Assembly: GCA_050011315.1 (NCBI GenBank)
Contig: JBEKJI010000001.1
Coordinates: forward strand, 204,468-268,467
Source: Fen-549 sp050011315
GTDB lineage: Bacteria; Actinomycetota; Thermoleophilia; Gaiellales; Gaiellaceae
Length of the DNA stretch: 64,000 bases
Direction: 5' to 3'
The notes under the pieces were generated by a model, which saw only the letters and a program-made list of their open reading frames with translations, was not told where the DNA came from and ran no database searches. The position numbers and the translations under genes were made by a program. Positions 54,796-63,698 of the stretch are shown piece after piece. Positions within the stretch are counted from its first letter, which is position 1. Each line of letters opens with the position of its first letter.

Positions 54796-56841
54796 TCACG
54801 CCGAGAGGCGCTCGAGCTCTTCGCACTCGAACGTCTCGAGAGCATAGGGCGACGTCGTGCGATAGAGGACTTCTACCGGCGCCAGGCCGTGGGGTGTCTT
54901 CTCCCAGTAGAAGGGGTCGTAGGCGAGCTGGACGAGGGCTCTCCAGGCGGCGAAGGAGTGCAGGAGCCAGTAGACCGGCGTGAACAGCGCCCAGACCGCG
55001 AGCCGGTAGATCCTGCGCCGGACGACGGCCAGCATGTTGAGCGCGATCATGACGACGTTACCGGCAAGGAAGCCGATCGTGATGATCGCGGCGAAGGGGT
55101 GGGGAAAGATGTGCGCGACCTGCGTCCCTCCGGGTAGCCCGAGATACCAGAGCAGAGATAGGAGCCACATCACCGGCACCGCAAGGAAGGCGGCCGGCGT
55201 ACCGGCGATCAGGAGCAGAAAGCCGGCGACTCCGCGCAGGCCGGCTTGGCGCGCAGCGGAGAACGGGCGACGGCTGTGCACGATCGCGGTCTGCATGTAG
55301 CCCTTGATCCAGCGTGTTCGCTGGCGGATCCAGGGACGGAGCTCCGAGCAGGCCTCCTCGTAGGTCGTCGAATCGATCACGCCGACCGTGTAGCCGCGCA
55401 CCGAAGCGCGAACGCCCAGGTCGGCGTCCTCGGTGACGTTAAAGGCGTCCCAACCGCCGAGCGAGCGCAGCCGCGCGGTGTCGAAGTGGTTCGAGGTGCC
55501 ACCGAGGGGAATCGGCAGCCCGAGCCGCTCGAGGCCCGGCAGCATGCAGTCGAACCAGTAGGAGTACTCGAGCGTAAACATCCGCGTCAGCAGGTTCTGG
55601 TTCGCGTTGAAGTAGTTGAGCCGGGCTTGCAGGCAGACGAGTGACTCCGGGCCGGCACGGAAGGCGGCGACCGCGTCGCGGAGCTGCCCGGGGTCGGGCC
55701 TGTCCTCGGCGTCGTAGATGACGAGGTAGTCGCCGCGGGCGAAGAAGAGACCGACGTTGCAGGCTCGCGGCTTCGTCTGCGGCAAGCCGGATGGAATCAG
55801 CACGAATCTGACCGTGTCGGGGGGATCGGCGGCCTTGGCCGCCTCGATCGTCTCGAGATCTTCTTCCTCCATCAGGAGCAGGATCTCGAGCCTCTCTTGC
55901 GGGTAGTCGAGCCGGCGCAGGTTTTCGATCAGATCGCCGACGACGTTCGCCTCCTTGAACAGCGGCACCAGCACCGTGTAGACGGGGAGCTCGTCGTCGG
56001 GCACCCGCGCCGGCGCGATCCGGCGATCGCGCTTCTTGGCGGCGCTCGCTCCAACGAGCGAGGTCACGAACTTGAACAGAACGGCAAGCACGAAGGTACT
56101 GTCGATCGAGACGATCAGCGCGACGAGCAGGGCCCGAATATCGAGCAGCGCCCCTATCGCGAGCGCTCCGGCAAGCAACTCCAGCGAGAGTCTCTGCCCG
56201 AGCGACAAGCCTGCTCGCGCACCCAGGAGCGGATCGCGATCCGATAGCCCGTAGGCCGCGTCGCGGCTGATGTCGGTACGGAAGATGCTCCCGAGCGCGA
56301 TCTGAACATCCCAGTCGGTCGTGGCGAGGAACTCGATCGCGCCGATCCGATCGCGAAGGCTCTCGGGGCAGGCGGCAAAGACGCGCCCGGCCAGCTCCTC
56401 GCTCGGCGGCTCGGAGGTTGCCACCTGCAGCGTCCGGCCAACGAGTCTGAACGGGATCCAACCTTCACCCACCATCAGGCCGCGCTCGAGCTCGCCCGCG
56501 ATCTCGGCGTCAGGGGGAGCCTCGACGAGATCGGCGAAGTCGCAGCCCCACAGCTCGGCCAACACCTCGTAGAGCTGCTGGCGCCGCACGAGCCCGGCAG
56601 CAAGAAGAACCCGCCCTAGCCGCACGCCCGTCCGCTCCTGCGTCTCCAGCGCCCAGCGAAGCTGGAGCTTCGAGATCAGGCCTCGCTCGACAAGCGCTTC
56701 GCCGAGAAGCGGCACAGCTTCGGTCGGTCGGTTGGCCCGTGCACGTGCGAATCGATCAGTGAGCAAGAAATCTCCGTGGGTCGCGGTTCTCTTCTTGGAA
56801 TCGACGGGTTGGCGCCCGTTTTGAATCTCGAGCCGAGGCAA
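54796..56841 (-). CDS. GT2 glycosyltransferase with MshEN/GspE-like N-terminal domain
   Basis: A 681-residue membrane protein. Residues about 45–170 resemble the N-terminal domain of type II/IV secretion ATPases (LGEALVERGLISKLQLRWAL, GRVLLAAGLVRRQQLYEVLA), a c-di-GMP-binding module in other systems. A membrane segment follows. Then comes a cellulose-synthase-like GT2 domain (VLVPLFKEANVVGDLIENLR; EDRPD as the metal-binding acid; TEDADLG; QRTRWIKG), and about five C-terminal helices. It probably makes and extrudes an exopolysaccharide, perhaps under nucleotide-messenger control. TTG 56841 is the first start; TTG 56766 has a better GGAG spacing. Confidence 0.85.
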   Translation of the reverse strand: MPRLEIQNGRQPVDSKKRTATHGDFLLTDRFARARANRPTEAVPLLGEALVERGLISKLQLRWALETQERTGVRLGRVLLAAGLVRRQQLYEVLAELWGCDFADLVEAPPDAEIAGELERGLMVGEGWIPFRLVGRTLQVATSEPPSEELAGRVFAACPESLRDRIGAIEFLATTDWDVQIALGSIFRTDISRDAAYGLSDRDPLLGARAGLSLGQRLSLELLAGALAIGALLDIRALLVALIVSIDSTFVLAVLFKFVTSLVGASAAKKRDRRIAPARVPDDELPVYTVLVPLFKEANVVGDLIENLRRLDYPQERLEILLLMEEEDLETIEAAKAADPPDTVRFVLIPSGLPQTKPRACNVGLFFARGDYLVIYDAEDRPDPGQLRDAVAAFRAGPESLVCLQARLNYFNANQNLLTRMFTLEYSYWFDCMLPGLERLGLPIPLGGTSNHFDTARLRSLGGWDAFNVTEDADLGVRASVRGYTVGVIDSTTYEEACSELRPWIRQRTRWIKGYMQTAIVHSRRPFSAARQAGLRGVAGFLLLIAGTPAAFLAVPVMWLLSLLWYLGLPGGTQVAHIFPHPFAAIITIGFLAGNVVMIALNMLAVVRRRIYRLAVWALFTPVYWLLHSFAAWRALVQLAYDPFYWEKTPHGLAPVEVLYRTTSPYALETFECEELERLSA

Positions 56842-57046
56842 CTACCGATCTGCGCGGCTGCCGACGGTTCGGATTTGCGCTCCGCTCCGCTTTCAGCTGC
56901 CGTGAACTCGACTCAGAATGAAGATCCGCCGAGCTGACGCACATAAGCGCGCTCGCGCAGCTGGAGACGATGGGGGTGGCGATTCGGCGGGCTGTCTGAG
57001 CTCTTTCGGGCTCTTCCCCGGGGGAACGCCGACCAAGTGCCTTTAC

Positions 57047-57220
57047 GGCGCCACGTTCCTCCGCCCTCCCCCAAGAGCGCCAAGCGGAATGAAGACTCGG
57101 CGACTGGCTGCGTGACGGCACCGTGTTCCTCCGCCCTCCCCCGAGCCACCCACCCGCGGGGTCGTGAAACGGTAGCTCGAAAGAGCGCACGAGATGTGCC
57201 GGTTTCGTGCCGAATCAGTA
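57047..57220. repeat. Dispersed A–B repeat pair, copy 1
   Basis: Unit A (57047–57116) reads GGCGCCACGTTCCTCCGCCC, a short spacer, then GAGCGCCAAGCGGAATGAAG. Unit B (57117–57220) starts with a diverged GGCACCGTGTTCCTCCGCCC. It continues through ACCCGCGGGGTCGTGA to GATGTGCCGGTTTCGTGCCG. The same units recur in the order B–A at 63699–63890. No open frame is conserved between copies. The rest of this gap (56842–57046 and 57221–57288) shows nothing else, except a weak resemblance to the GAATGAAGA end of unit A at about 56917. Confidence 0.7.
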
Positions 57221-57288
57221 CCGCGCCGCCTCGATTCCGTAATCAGAGGATCGACTTCCGTTTCTCTCCGCCGGCCTGCTCAGCGGGC

Positions 57289-57957
57289 TCATTGCCCGTT
57301 CCAGGAGAAGTGCTGGTAGTCCTTGAGCGAGTGCCAGTAACCGCCCCAGTGCCAGCCGACCGCCTCGAAGGCGCGCACGGCCGCGTCGCCGGAGTGGATC
57401 ATCCCCTTCGCCCGCTTGCTCCGGTTGGTGTATCTACTCCCGCCGGGCGGTGAGACGACGCCCTGGCGAACCTCGGGGTTTTCGAGCGGGTTGATGTCGA
57501 TCGCGCGGCCGTAGGCGTGCTCCGACCAGGAGCCCGCGCCCGGGACGCCGCGGCAGTTGAAGGCCGAGGTGTTATCGGCCGTCATCGAGCGGTCGTCGCT
57601 GGAGCCGTAGACCTCGACCAGCTGCATGCGCCGGATCGGAAAGCGAGCGCCGTAGAGCGTGCGTAGCGCCTTCAGGACCGGGCTCGCGTAGCTCCTGTGC
57701 AGAATCAGCTTGCCCTGGTGCGCCCGGCCGTCGAAGCCCCAGAAGCTGACCTCGACCAGGCGCAGATCCGAGACCGGGACAGGACAGCCGCGGTGCCAGG
57801 AGGTCATGCTCTTCGCGAGCGCCGGGCCGATGCTCGAGACGGAGGCGCGGAAGGGGGGCTGGGCCTGTGAGCCGGCGGCGGGCACGAAAAGGGCGTTGGC
57901 CAGCACGAGCGCCGTCAACGCCCAACCTATGCGGTAACCAAGGCCGAACCGCTGCAT
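57289..57957 (-). CDS. Secreted D,D-carboxypeptidase-like peptidase, M15 family
   Basis: A 222-residue exported protein. A signal peptide (WALTALVLANALFVPAAGSQ) is followed by the M15C/VanY-type zinc peptidase domain: SWSEHAYGRAIDINPLENP contains the HxxxxxxD metal-binding motif, and the C-terminal KDYQHFSW carries the third ligand. It probably trims peptidoglycan stem peptides outside the membrane. ATG 57957 is chosen because AGGAAGGGGAGCG lies before it. It faces the universal stress gene, from which it diverges. Confidence 0.85.
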   Translation of the reverse strand: MQRFGLGYRIGWALTALVLANALFVPAAGSQAQPPFRASVSSIGPALAKSMTSWHRGCPVPVSDLRLVEVSFWGFDGRAHQGKLILHRSYASPVLKALRTLYGARFPIRRMQLVEVYGSSDDRSMTADNTSAFNCRGVPGAGSWSEHAYGRAIDINPLENPEVRQGVVSPPGGSRYTNRSKRAKGMIHSGDAAVRAFEAVGWHWGGYWHSLKDYQHFSWNGQ

Positions 57958-58069
57958 CGCTCCCCTTCCTAACACCTATGACGAAATCGAGAGAGTCTTG
58001 CTCGAAGCCCGCTAGCGAGGGAGACTCCGAATAGAAGCGAAAAACTCCCCGCCGGGAAGGAGACGCCAG

Positions 58070-58528
58070 ATGATCGTCGTCGGTGTGGATGGCTCCGAGT
58101 GCTCGCGCTCGGCGCTTCGGTTCGCCCTGGAGGAGGCTCGCATCCGGCAGACGAAGCTGCGGGTGGTCGTCGTCTGGCACGTGCCGCTGGCGGCCTACGG
58201 AGCGGGCTGGGCGCCGCCGCCTCCCGGCCTGACGGAAGACGCCGAGGCCGCGGCCGGAGAAATGCTCGCCGAGGCTCTGGAGCTGGCGAAAGCAAACGGC
58301 CCAGCGGTGGAGATCGAGCCGGTCATGCGTGAGGGTCAGCCCGCGAACGTGCTCGTCGAGGAGGCCGCGAAGGCAGACCTCCTCGTCGTCGGCTCGCGCG
58401 GCTGGGGCGGCTTCCGCGAGCTGATGCTGGGCTCGGTCAGCCAGCAGTGCGCGCACCACGCCCGCTGTCCGGTCGTGATCATCCGCGCCGGCTGCGAATG
58501 CGCGCCCCCGGCCGAGACCGACCGCTAG
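58070..58528 (+). CDS. Universal stress protein (UspA family)
   Basis: A 152-residue single-domain Usp. MIVVGVDGSECSRSALRFAL starts the nucleotide-binding fold, and the ATP-binding motif near the C-terminus is VGSRGWGGFRELMLGSVSQQ (G-2x-G-9x-G-S). ATP-binding Usps act as stress-responsive regulators in actinobacteria. The tail carries extra cysteines (ARCPVVIIRAGCECAPP). GGGAAGGAG precedes ATG 58070. It stands alone between a divergent peptidase gene and a convergent phosphoesterase gene, ending 4 bp before the latter. Confidence 0.92.
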   Translation: MIVVGVDGSECSRSALRFALEEARIRQTKLRVVVVWHVPLAAYGAGWAPPPPGLTEDAEAAAGEMLAEALELAKANGPAVEIEPVMREGQPANVLVEEAAKADLLVVGSRGWGGFRELMLGSVSQQCAHHARCPVVIIRAGCECAPPAETDR

Positions 58529-58531
58529 GCT

Positions 58532-60193
58532 TCAGCCGAGCGAAGCGCGCGGGAGCACCCATGTCCCGGCTCGACAGCCGGGAGTCCCGCGGCGCGAGAT
58601 CACAATCCGACCGGGAAACTCGGCGGGTAGCGACCAAGCGCGCAGAGTCGCGCCCTCGAGGCAGTGGTAGGCCGAATCGTTGCTCTGGAAGGAACGAACG
58701 CGGCCGATCCGCTTCGCGTCGCTGACGCGCGCCACCTCGACCTGAGGCGTCGAGATCAGACTCACTCTCTTCCCCTTCCACACAGCCGAGTAGTCGAGCC
58801 GCCTTGGGTTAAGCGGCAGGAAAAACGGCTTGCGCGGTTCCTGCGAGAAGTCGAAGTCGCGCCGCAGGTCGCCGAGAATCGCCACCCGCTCGCGTACCAC
58901 CGGCCTGGAATCGGGGCGACCGTCGGTCTTCGGATCGAGCCGCCTACCGCCAAGGAAGACGTCTTCGATGAACTTGAGATAGGCGTCGAAGGAAAGCGTC
59001 TGATCGTCGAGGAAGCCGCGCCTGGCGTACGGGCTGATGACGAGCCCCGGCACACGCAGGCCGTAGCCGTTCTCGTCCACCCGTGGCGGCCGAACGTGAT
59101 CGTAATAACCGCCCCAGTCGTCCCAGGTGACGAAGATGGCCGTCGAATCCCAATCGGGTCCGCCCATGACGGCGTTGACGAGCCCGGTCACGTAGCTCTC
59201 CCCCGTGCTGACGACCCCGGGGTCGCGTTCCGAGAGCTTGATGTTCGGGACGACCCAGGAAACCGCGGGAAGCGTACCCTCGGCGGCCGCCTCGTAGAAC
59301 TTGGAGATACTCCGGACGTTCGCTTGTTGGTCGTCCTTCCTGACCGTACTGAAGTACGGCAGGGGATTCCACCTCGCCGGGGTTTTCGCGTTCGGCGCGC
59401 CCGGGGTGCAGGTGGGCACATAGTCGTTGCAGTCGGCCTGCGTCCCGGTGAAGAAGTAGAAGCCCCAGCTCACGCCGGCTCGATGGAGGAGGTAGGTGAG
59501 ATCGGTCCAGGCGTAGTTCGGGGTCTTCCCCGAGGGGTTGTCGGGAGATTCGGGGTTCGTCTGGACAGCGCTGGAGCAGCTCATCGGGTTTCCCTTGATC
59601 TTGCAGCGCGCCGACCAGCCCGAGACCATGAAGAGGCTCCCGGTGGGACCTCCCCAGGAAAGACTCGACGTGAACATGCGCTCCTGGAGCACGAAGTTCC
59701 TCGCGTAGGCCCAGTAGTTCGGGATCTCGTGGTAGTCGTGATAGCCGATCACATCCGGCGCGCTGGTGCCCGGCGCACAGGGCTCCAGGCGCGGCTCCTT
59801 CCGGCACTTCTCGGGATACGTCACCTGGGCAACGAACCCGTCCATCTTGCCGCCGTTGATGTCGGCCACCGCGCTCGAATATCCGTGCGGACCACCGACG
59901 TTGAGGTCGGTCGGGTCGCGGGCGGGACGGACGCATTTACCACTTGCGGGATTAGGGATGCAAACGGTCGGAATGCCATTCTTCATCGGAATCCCGTTTG
60001 CTCCCGGGTAGGTCCCGAAGTAGTTGTCGAAGGTGCGGTTCTGCTGCACGATCACGATCACGTGCTTGATCTTGCTAATGCCGGCCGGAGCGGGATCCGC
60101 AGCCGCGACGCCGAGTACGAGCACCGCAGCCAAGGCCGAGGCAGTGGCGCCGAGTAAAGCCAGCGCGAGCTTATTGCCGGTTATCTCGCGCAT
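58532..60193 (-). CDS. Secreted phosphoesterase, phospholipase C/acid phosphatase family
   Basis: A 553-residue exported enzyme. The N-terminus has a signal peptide (LALALLGATASALAAVLVLG). The phosphoesterase domain begins HVIVIVQQNRTFDNYFGT, the family's N-terminal metal-binding motif. VTWDDWGGYYDHVRPPRVDE, with VPGLVISPYARRGFLDDQ, supplies further active-site residues. Homologues hydrolyse phospholipids or phosphate monoesters outside the cell, often to gain phosphate. The C-terminal 100 residues (VEVARVSDAKRIGRVRSF…) are an extra domain. It is co-directional with the downstream-lying pyruvate-kinase-like gene, 39 bp away. Confidence 0.9.
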   Translation of the reverse strand: MREITGNKLALALLGATASALAAVLVLGVAAADPAPAGISKIKHVIVIVQQNRTFDNYFGTYPGANGIPMKNGIPTVCIPNPASGKCVRPARDPTDLNVGGPHGYSSAVADINGGKMDGFVAQVTYPEKCRKEPRLEPCAPGTSAPDVIGYHDYHEIPNYWAYARNFVLQERMFTSSLSWGGPTGSLFMVSGWSARCKIKGNPMSCSSAVQTNPESPDNPSGKTPNYAWTDLTYLLHRAGVSWGFYFFTGTQADCNDYVPTCTPGAPNAKTPARWNPLPYFSTVRKDDQQANVRSISKFYEAAAEGTLPAVSWVVPNIKLSERDPGVVSTGESYVTGLVNAVMGGPDWDSTAIFVTWDDWGGYYDHVRPPRVDENGYGLRVPGLVISPYARRGFLDDQTLSFDAYLKFIEDVFLGGRRLDPKTDGRPDSRPVVRERVAILGDLRRDFDFSQEPRKPFFLPLNPRRLDYSAVWKGKRVSLISTPQVEVARVSDAKRIGRVRSFQSNDSAYHCLEGATLRAWSLPAEFPGRIVISRRGTPGCRAGTWVLPRASLG

Positions 60194-60232
60194 CTAGGGA
60201 ATCTTAGAGCTACCGCCCTGCGAGGCCGGTCC

Positions 60233-61258
60233 TTAAGAAGCGCGAGTCGAAGGAACCCGATCCTCGGCGAGGAGATGCCCCTCGCTGGTTCGCTCGAAGG
60301 CCTCGATCGCCCGGAGAACGATGTCCACCGACCCGACGGGGTCGAGTCCCACCGCCGTCTCGGCGGCCAGCACGAGCCCGTGCACACCGTCCAGCAACGT
60401 GTTGGCGATGTCGTTGGCCTCGGCGATCGTGGGCTGGCGGTTGGTGACCATCGACTCGAGAAGGTTGGTGGCCACGTAAACAGGACGGTTCCAGCGGTTG
60501 GCCCGGCGAACGATGGCCTTCTGGTAGTAGGGCACGTACTCCAGCGGAACCTCGTGGGACAGGTCGCCCCGGTCGACGATAACGGAATCCGACGCCTCGA
60601 TGATCTCGTCCATGTTCCTGACACCGGCCCGGCTCTCGATCTTCGACATGATGTGGGCGCCGGCGGGCGCCAGCTCGCGGATGCGGACAACGTTCGCAGC
60701 GCTGGCCGCAAACGACAGCGCGTAGTGCGTGATCCCATGAGCGGCGCCGATACGGATGGCGGCCACGTCCTGCTCGGTGAGGGCGGGCAGCTCCAGCGGC
60801 GGGTCTATGGTCACGGCCTTGTTCGTACGAACCCTGCCGGGAGAGACGACTGTGGCCCGAGCCGAGCCCTTCTCCACCTTGGTGATCCGAAGCGCCGCGC
60901 CGTCGAAATCGAGATTCACGGTGGTGCCGGGGACCAGTGCCTCGAAAACCGAGTCCGGCCAGAGCGGGATTACCCGGTCGCTTCCGGTCAGCGGTTCGCC
61001 GGATAACCGCACCTCCGTCCCCTCCAGCAGCGTCACGTCCGACTGGATCTGGCCGCACCTAACCTGGGCGCCCTGAGTGTCGAGACAGATCGGCGTGGAG
61101 GACACGGCCCTGACCGACGCGATGGCTTCCTCCAGGGCTTCGGGAGCGGTGTGGGAGAGGTTGATCCGGAACAGGTCTACACGCCGCTCGTCGAGCCCCT
61201 TGATCACGTCCGGGCGGAACGACGCCGGGCCCAGCGTGCAGAGGATCTTGATCTTCAT
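60233..61258 (-). CDS. Short pyruvate-kinase-like protein lacking the C-terminal domain
   Basis: A 341-residue protein homologous to the A/B domains of pyruvate kinase. KIKILCTLGPASFRPDVIKG and the DLFRINLSHT strand begin it; DTQGAQVRCG replaces DTKGPEIR; MSKIES retains the catalytic Lys/Glu; ATNLLESMVTNRQPTIAEAN and LAAETAVG match the family end. Normal pyruvate kinases have about 470 residues with a C-terminal allosteric domain, absent here. Several active-site substitutions (VDRGDLSHE for VARGDLGVE) suggest altered chemistry. A diverging sulfotransferase gene lies opposite. The actual substrate is uncertain. Confidence 0.82.
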   Translation of the reverse strand: MKIKILCTLGPASFRPDVIKGLDERRVDLFRINLSHTAPEALEEAIASVRAVSSTPICLDTQGAQVRCGQIQSDVTLLEGTEVRLSGEPLTGSDRVIPLWPDSVFEALVPGTTVNLDFDGAALRITKVEKGSARATVVSPGRVRTNKAVTIDPPLELPALTEQDVAAIRIGAAHGITHYALSFAASAANVVRIRELAPAGAHIMSKIESRAGVRNMDEIIEASDSVIVDRGDLSHEVPLEYVPYYQKAIVRRANRWNRPVYVATNLLESMVTNRQPTIAEANDIANTLLDGVHGLVLAAETAVGLDPVGSVDIVLRAIEAFERTSEGHLLAEDRVPSTRAS

Positions 61259-61296
61259 CGTTCCCGCCTCTCCCTTCGCAGTGGCGGGGCCAGTTT

Positions 61297-61314
61297 AGAG
61301 CCTATTCCGTCAGG
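61297..61314 (-). promoter_or_regulatory. Partial conserved upstream box, copy 3
   Basis: AGAGCCTATTCCGTCAGG, 39 bp upstream of the pyruvate-kinase-like start, matches the first part of the box at 20488 and 22373 and is the reverse complement of the inverted arm at 22401–22418 with one change. It may be the same regulatory site or a dispersed repeat. Confidence 0.4.
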
Positions 61315-61443
61315 CCCGCACGCCCGTGCCGGATACCGGCGCGTGCCGGCCGCCGCCTTGTCGCGTCACCGACCGTCCCTGGATGGGTGTATAAACTCCT
61401 GCGCCTGAGCTCCTGCTCCAGCCGACCGGTATCGGAAGGTTCG

Positions 61444-61563
61444 ATGAACAAGCCTGCCGCATCAGCTCGCCATGGGAGAACGGCGTTGAACGTAGACCTC
61501 GACCGCAGCGTCCGCAAGGACGAGGCGACGGTCCCCGAGACCGAGAGCGCGACCACAGGTTGA
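61444..61563 (+). CDS. Possible 39-aa leader peptide
   Basis: ATG 61444 opens a 39-codon frame (MNKPAASARHGRTALNVDLD … PETESATTG) whose TGA (61561–61563) overlaps the TTG start of the sulfotransferase as TTGA. GGAAGG lies 4 bp before the ATG. It is short, hydrophilic and has no recognised family. It may couple translation to the next gene, or the TTG choice may be wrong and a different start used. Confidence 0.4.
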   Translation: MNKPAASARHGRTALNVDLDRSVRKDEATVPETESATTG

Positions 61564-62501
61564 GCCCCAAACGCCCGACGCGAAAGCCGGTGCTCGTCAC
61601 CGGCGCTCACCGCACGGGCACCGGCTGGGTCAGCCGCGTTCTGGCCATGTCTCCGTCCCGGCTCGGCTACATCTGGGAGCCCTTCAGTCCACGGCACCGG
61701 CCCGGCACGCTGCCGCTCGAGTTCGATCGCTACTTCCAGTACGTCTGCGCGGAGAACTGCGCGGGCTACGCCGGCCCCCTGGCCGACACGATTGCCTTCC
61801 GCTACCGGCCGCTGGCCGAGCTCCGCTCGCTGCGCAGCCCCAGGGACGCGGGACGGATGGTGCGCGACTGGGGAGTCTTCACGTACCAGCGCCGGCGAGG
61901 AGCGGCCGCACTGCTCAAGGATCCAATCGCGCTCTTCTCCTCGGAGTGGCTGGCCGACACCTTCGACCTCGATGTCGTCGTCCTGATCCGCCACCCGGCT
62001 GCGTTCGTGGCCAGCCTGAAGACGCGCAACTGGCGCCACAGCTTTCAGGGCTTCCTCGACCAGCCTCTCCTGATGCGCGACTTCCTGCATCCCTACGAGG
62101 AGGAGATCCGCTACCACGCCGTCAAGGGGCGAGACATCGTCGACGAGTCGGCCGTGCTCTGGAAGCTGCTCTACTCGGCGGTCGCGCGCTTCCAGGAGAA
62201 GCGGCCGGACTGGAACTTCGTCCGCCTCGAGGATCTCTCGCGCAACACCCTGCCAGCGTTCCAGAAGCTCTACGCCGACCTTGGTCTGGAATGGGGTGAG
62301 AAGGTCGAGGAGTTCATCCGCGCTACCTCGAGCGCGAGGAACCTCGCCGTGGACAGCGACCCGGGCTCGGTGAAGAGAAACAGCGCCGCCCACTCCTGGA
62401 GCTGGAAGAAACAGCTCGCGCCCGAGGAGCTCGAGCGCGTGCGCGCCGGCACCGATCCGCTCTGGAAGCGCTTCTACTCAGAAGCCGACTGGGGCGAGTA
62501 G
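61560..62501 (+). CDS. Sulfotransferase family protein
   Basis: A 313-residue PAPS-dependent-type sulfotransferase. The N-terminal 5'-phosphosulfate loop is GAHRTGTGWVSRVLAMS (about residues 15–31), and the 3'-phosphate-binding segment is VVVLIRHPAAFVASLKTRNW. The C-terminal part with HSWSWKKQLAPEELERV resembles carbohydrate/lipid sulfotransferases. It probably sulfates an envelope glycan or lipid. The start at TTG 61560 overlaps a short upstream frame; a GTG slightly downstream (before LVTGAH) is an alternative. Confidence 0.82.
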   Translation: MSPKRPTRKPVLVTGAHRTGTGWVSRVLAMSPSRLGYIWEPFSPRHRPGTLPLEFDRYFQYVCAENCAGYAGPLADTIAFRYRPLAELRSLRSPRDAGRMVRDWGVFTYQRRRGAAALLKDPIALFSSEWLADTFDLDVVVLIRHPAAFVASLKTRNWRHSFQGFLDQPLLMRDFLHPYEEEIRYHAVKGRDIVDESAVLWKLLYSAVARFQEKRPDWNFVRLEDLSRNTLPAFQKLYADLGLEWGEKVEEFIRATSSARNLAVDSDPGSVKRNSAAHSWSWKKQLAPEELERVRAGTDPLWKRFYSEADWGE

Positions 62502-62581
62502 CGCCCGAACGCGACGACCTGGAAGATAATCGGCGTTCTCTGCTTCAACCCGTTGCCAAACCGAGCGAGAACCGAGCAGGC

Positions 62582-62642
62582 CTAGGACGTAGGGAGTATT
62601 CGTAGCCAGAGGCTACGGATGCGACTGAGGACAACGGCATGC
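62582..62642. repeat. Dispersed TAGGACG-palindrome repeat, copy 2
   Basis: CTAGGACGTAGGGAGTATTC, then a stem GTAGCC-AGA-GGCTAC (62602–62616) and GGATGCGACTGAGGACAACG. This is the core found at 32449–32500 in the atp foldback element, with a different stem sequence that still pairs (allowing G·U). Imperfect flanks (AAACCGAGCGAGAAC left; the complement of AAACCGGCTGCGAAC right) suggest a foldback here too. It fills the gap between the sulfotransferase and aldo/keto reductase genes. Confidence 0.7.
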
Positions 62643-62661
62643 GAAGCGTTCGCAGCCGGTT

Positions 62662-63627
62662 TCAGTGGTACCAGTCGTGCACCCAGCGGTGGGGGCGTAG
62701 CTTCTCGACCTGAGCCGGGCTGAGCGGGCCGGCATCGCCGGCGGCGACGTTCGACTCGACGTGCGCGACACTGCGCATGCCCGGGATGACGGTCGAGACG
62801 ACGTCCGGAACGAGGCAGAAGCGAAGTGCGATCTCCGGCAGCCGCTCCAGCGGAATCTCCAGATCGGACGCGATCTTTTGCACCTCTTCCCAGACCTCTT
62901 CCTTGCGCGTGCCCTTGAAGTAGTCGGCGCGGAAGTCGCCCTCCTCGAAGACCGTGTCGGGCGTCACCTTGCCGGTCAGGGCGCCTTCGTCGAGAGGAAC
63001 GCGGACGATGACGCCGACGTTGTTTCGCTCGCAGGCGGGGAAGAGGTTGTCCTCTGGCGCTTGGTCGAAGATGTTGTAGATCACCTGCACGCTGTCGACG
63101 AGGCCGGTCTCGACGAGCTTCAGCACGGAGTTCGGCTGGGCGTCGTTGACCGAGACGCCGAAGAAGCGGATCTTGCCGTCGGCCTTGAGGCGCTCGATGC
63201 CGTCGATCCAGGTTCCCTGCCCGACCCAGCTGTCCGACCAGACGTGGAACTGCTGCACGTCGATCGTCTCGATGCCGAGGTTGCGCAGGCTCTCCTCGGT
63301 GCGCGAGATCACGTGCTCGGCCGAGAAGGCGTCGTCGGCCGGAGTCGTGTCATTGGCGGGCCACTCCCAGTTCGCCGGATTGATCTTCGTGGCGATCATC
63401 ACCTCGGGGAAGTCGCGCTTGATCTGCCCGACCAGCGTCTCGCTGTGACCGCCGCCGTAGACGATCGCGGTGTCGATGAAGTTGACCCCGAGCTCGATCG
63501 CGCGGCGCATCGCGGCCAGCGAATCGGCGTCGGTCGCGCCCTTCCAGGCGTCGGCGCCTATCCCCCACGCGCCGTAGCCGATCTGCGATACCTCGAGTCC
63601 CGTCCGGCCCAGCTTGCGGTTGCGCAT
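62662..63627 (-). CDS. Aldo/keto reductase
   Basis: A 321-residue NADPH-dependent aldo/keto reductase of the YajO/Tas-like class. The N-terminal MRNRKLGRTGLEVSQIGYGA precedes the catalytic tetrad D52 (FIDTAIVYGGGHSE), Y57, K81 (IATKINP) and H128 (VQQFHVW). The cofactor segment near the C-terminus is ALRFCLVPDVVSTVIPGMRS. It reduces carbonyl compounds; the physiological substrate is not indicated by its neighbours. It begins at ATG 63627 with a repeat-filled region upstream. Confidence 0.93.
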   Translation of the reverse strand: MRNRKLGRTGLEVSQIGYGAWGIGADAWKGATDADSLAAMRRAIELGVNFIDTAIVYGGGHSETLVGQIKRDFPEVMIATKINPANWEWPANDTTPADDAFSAEHVISRTEESLRNLGIETIDVQQFHVWSDSWVGQGTWIDGIERLKADGKIRFFGVSVNDAQPNSVLKLVETGLVDSVQVIYNIFDQAPEDNLFPACERNNVGVIVRVPLDEGALTGKVTPDTVFEEGDFRADYFKGTRKEEVWEEVQKIASDLEIPLERLPEIALRFCLVPDVVSTVIPGMRSVAHVESNVAAGDAGPLSPAQVEKLRPHRWVHDWYH

Positions 63628-63698
63628 GGGCGGAAGCCTATCGGCAACCTGCCCTGAGCGCTATTCAAGAAACTTTGACTGCCGATCAGGAATGTAAC

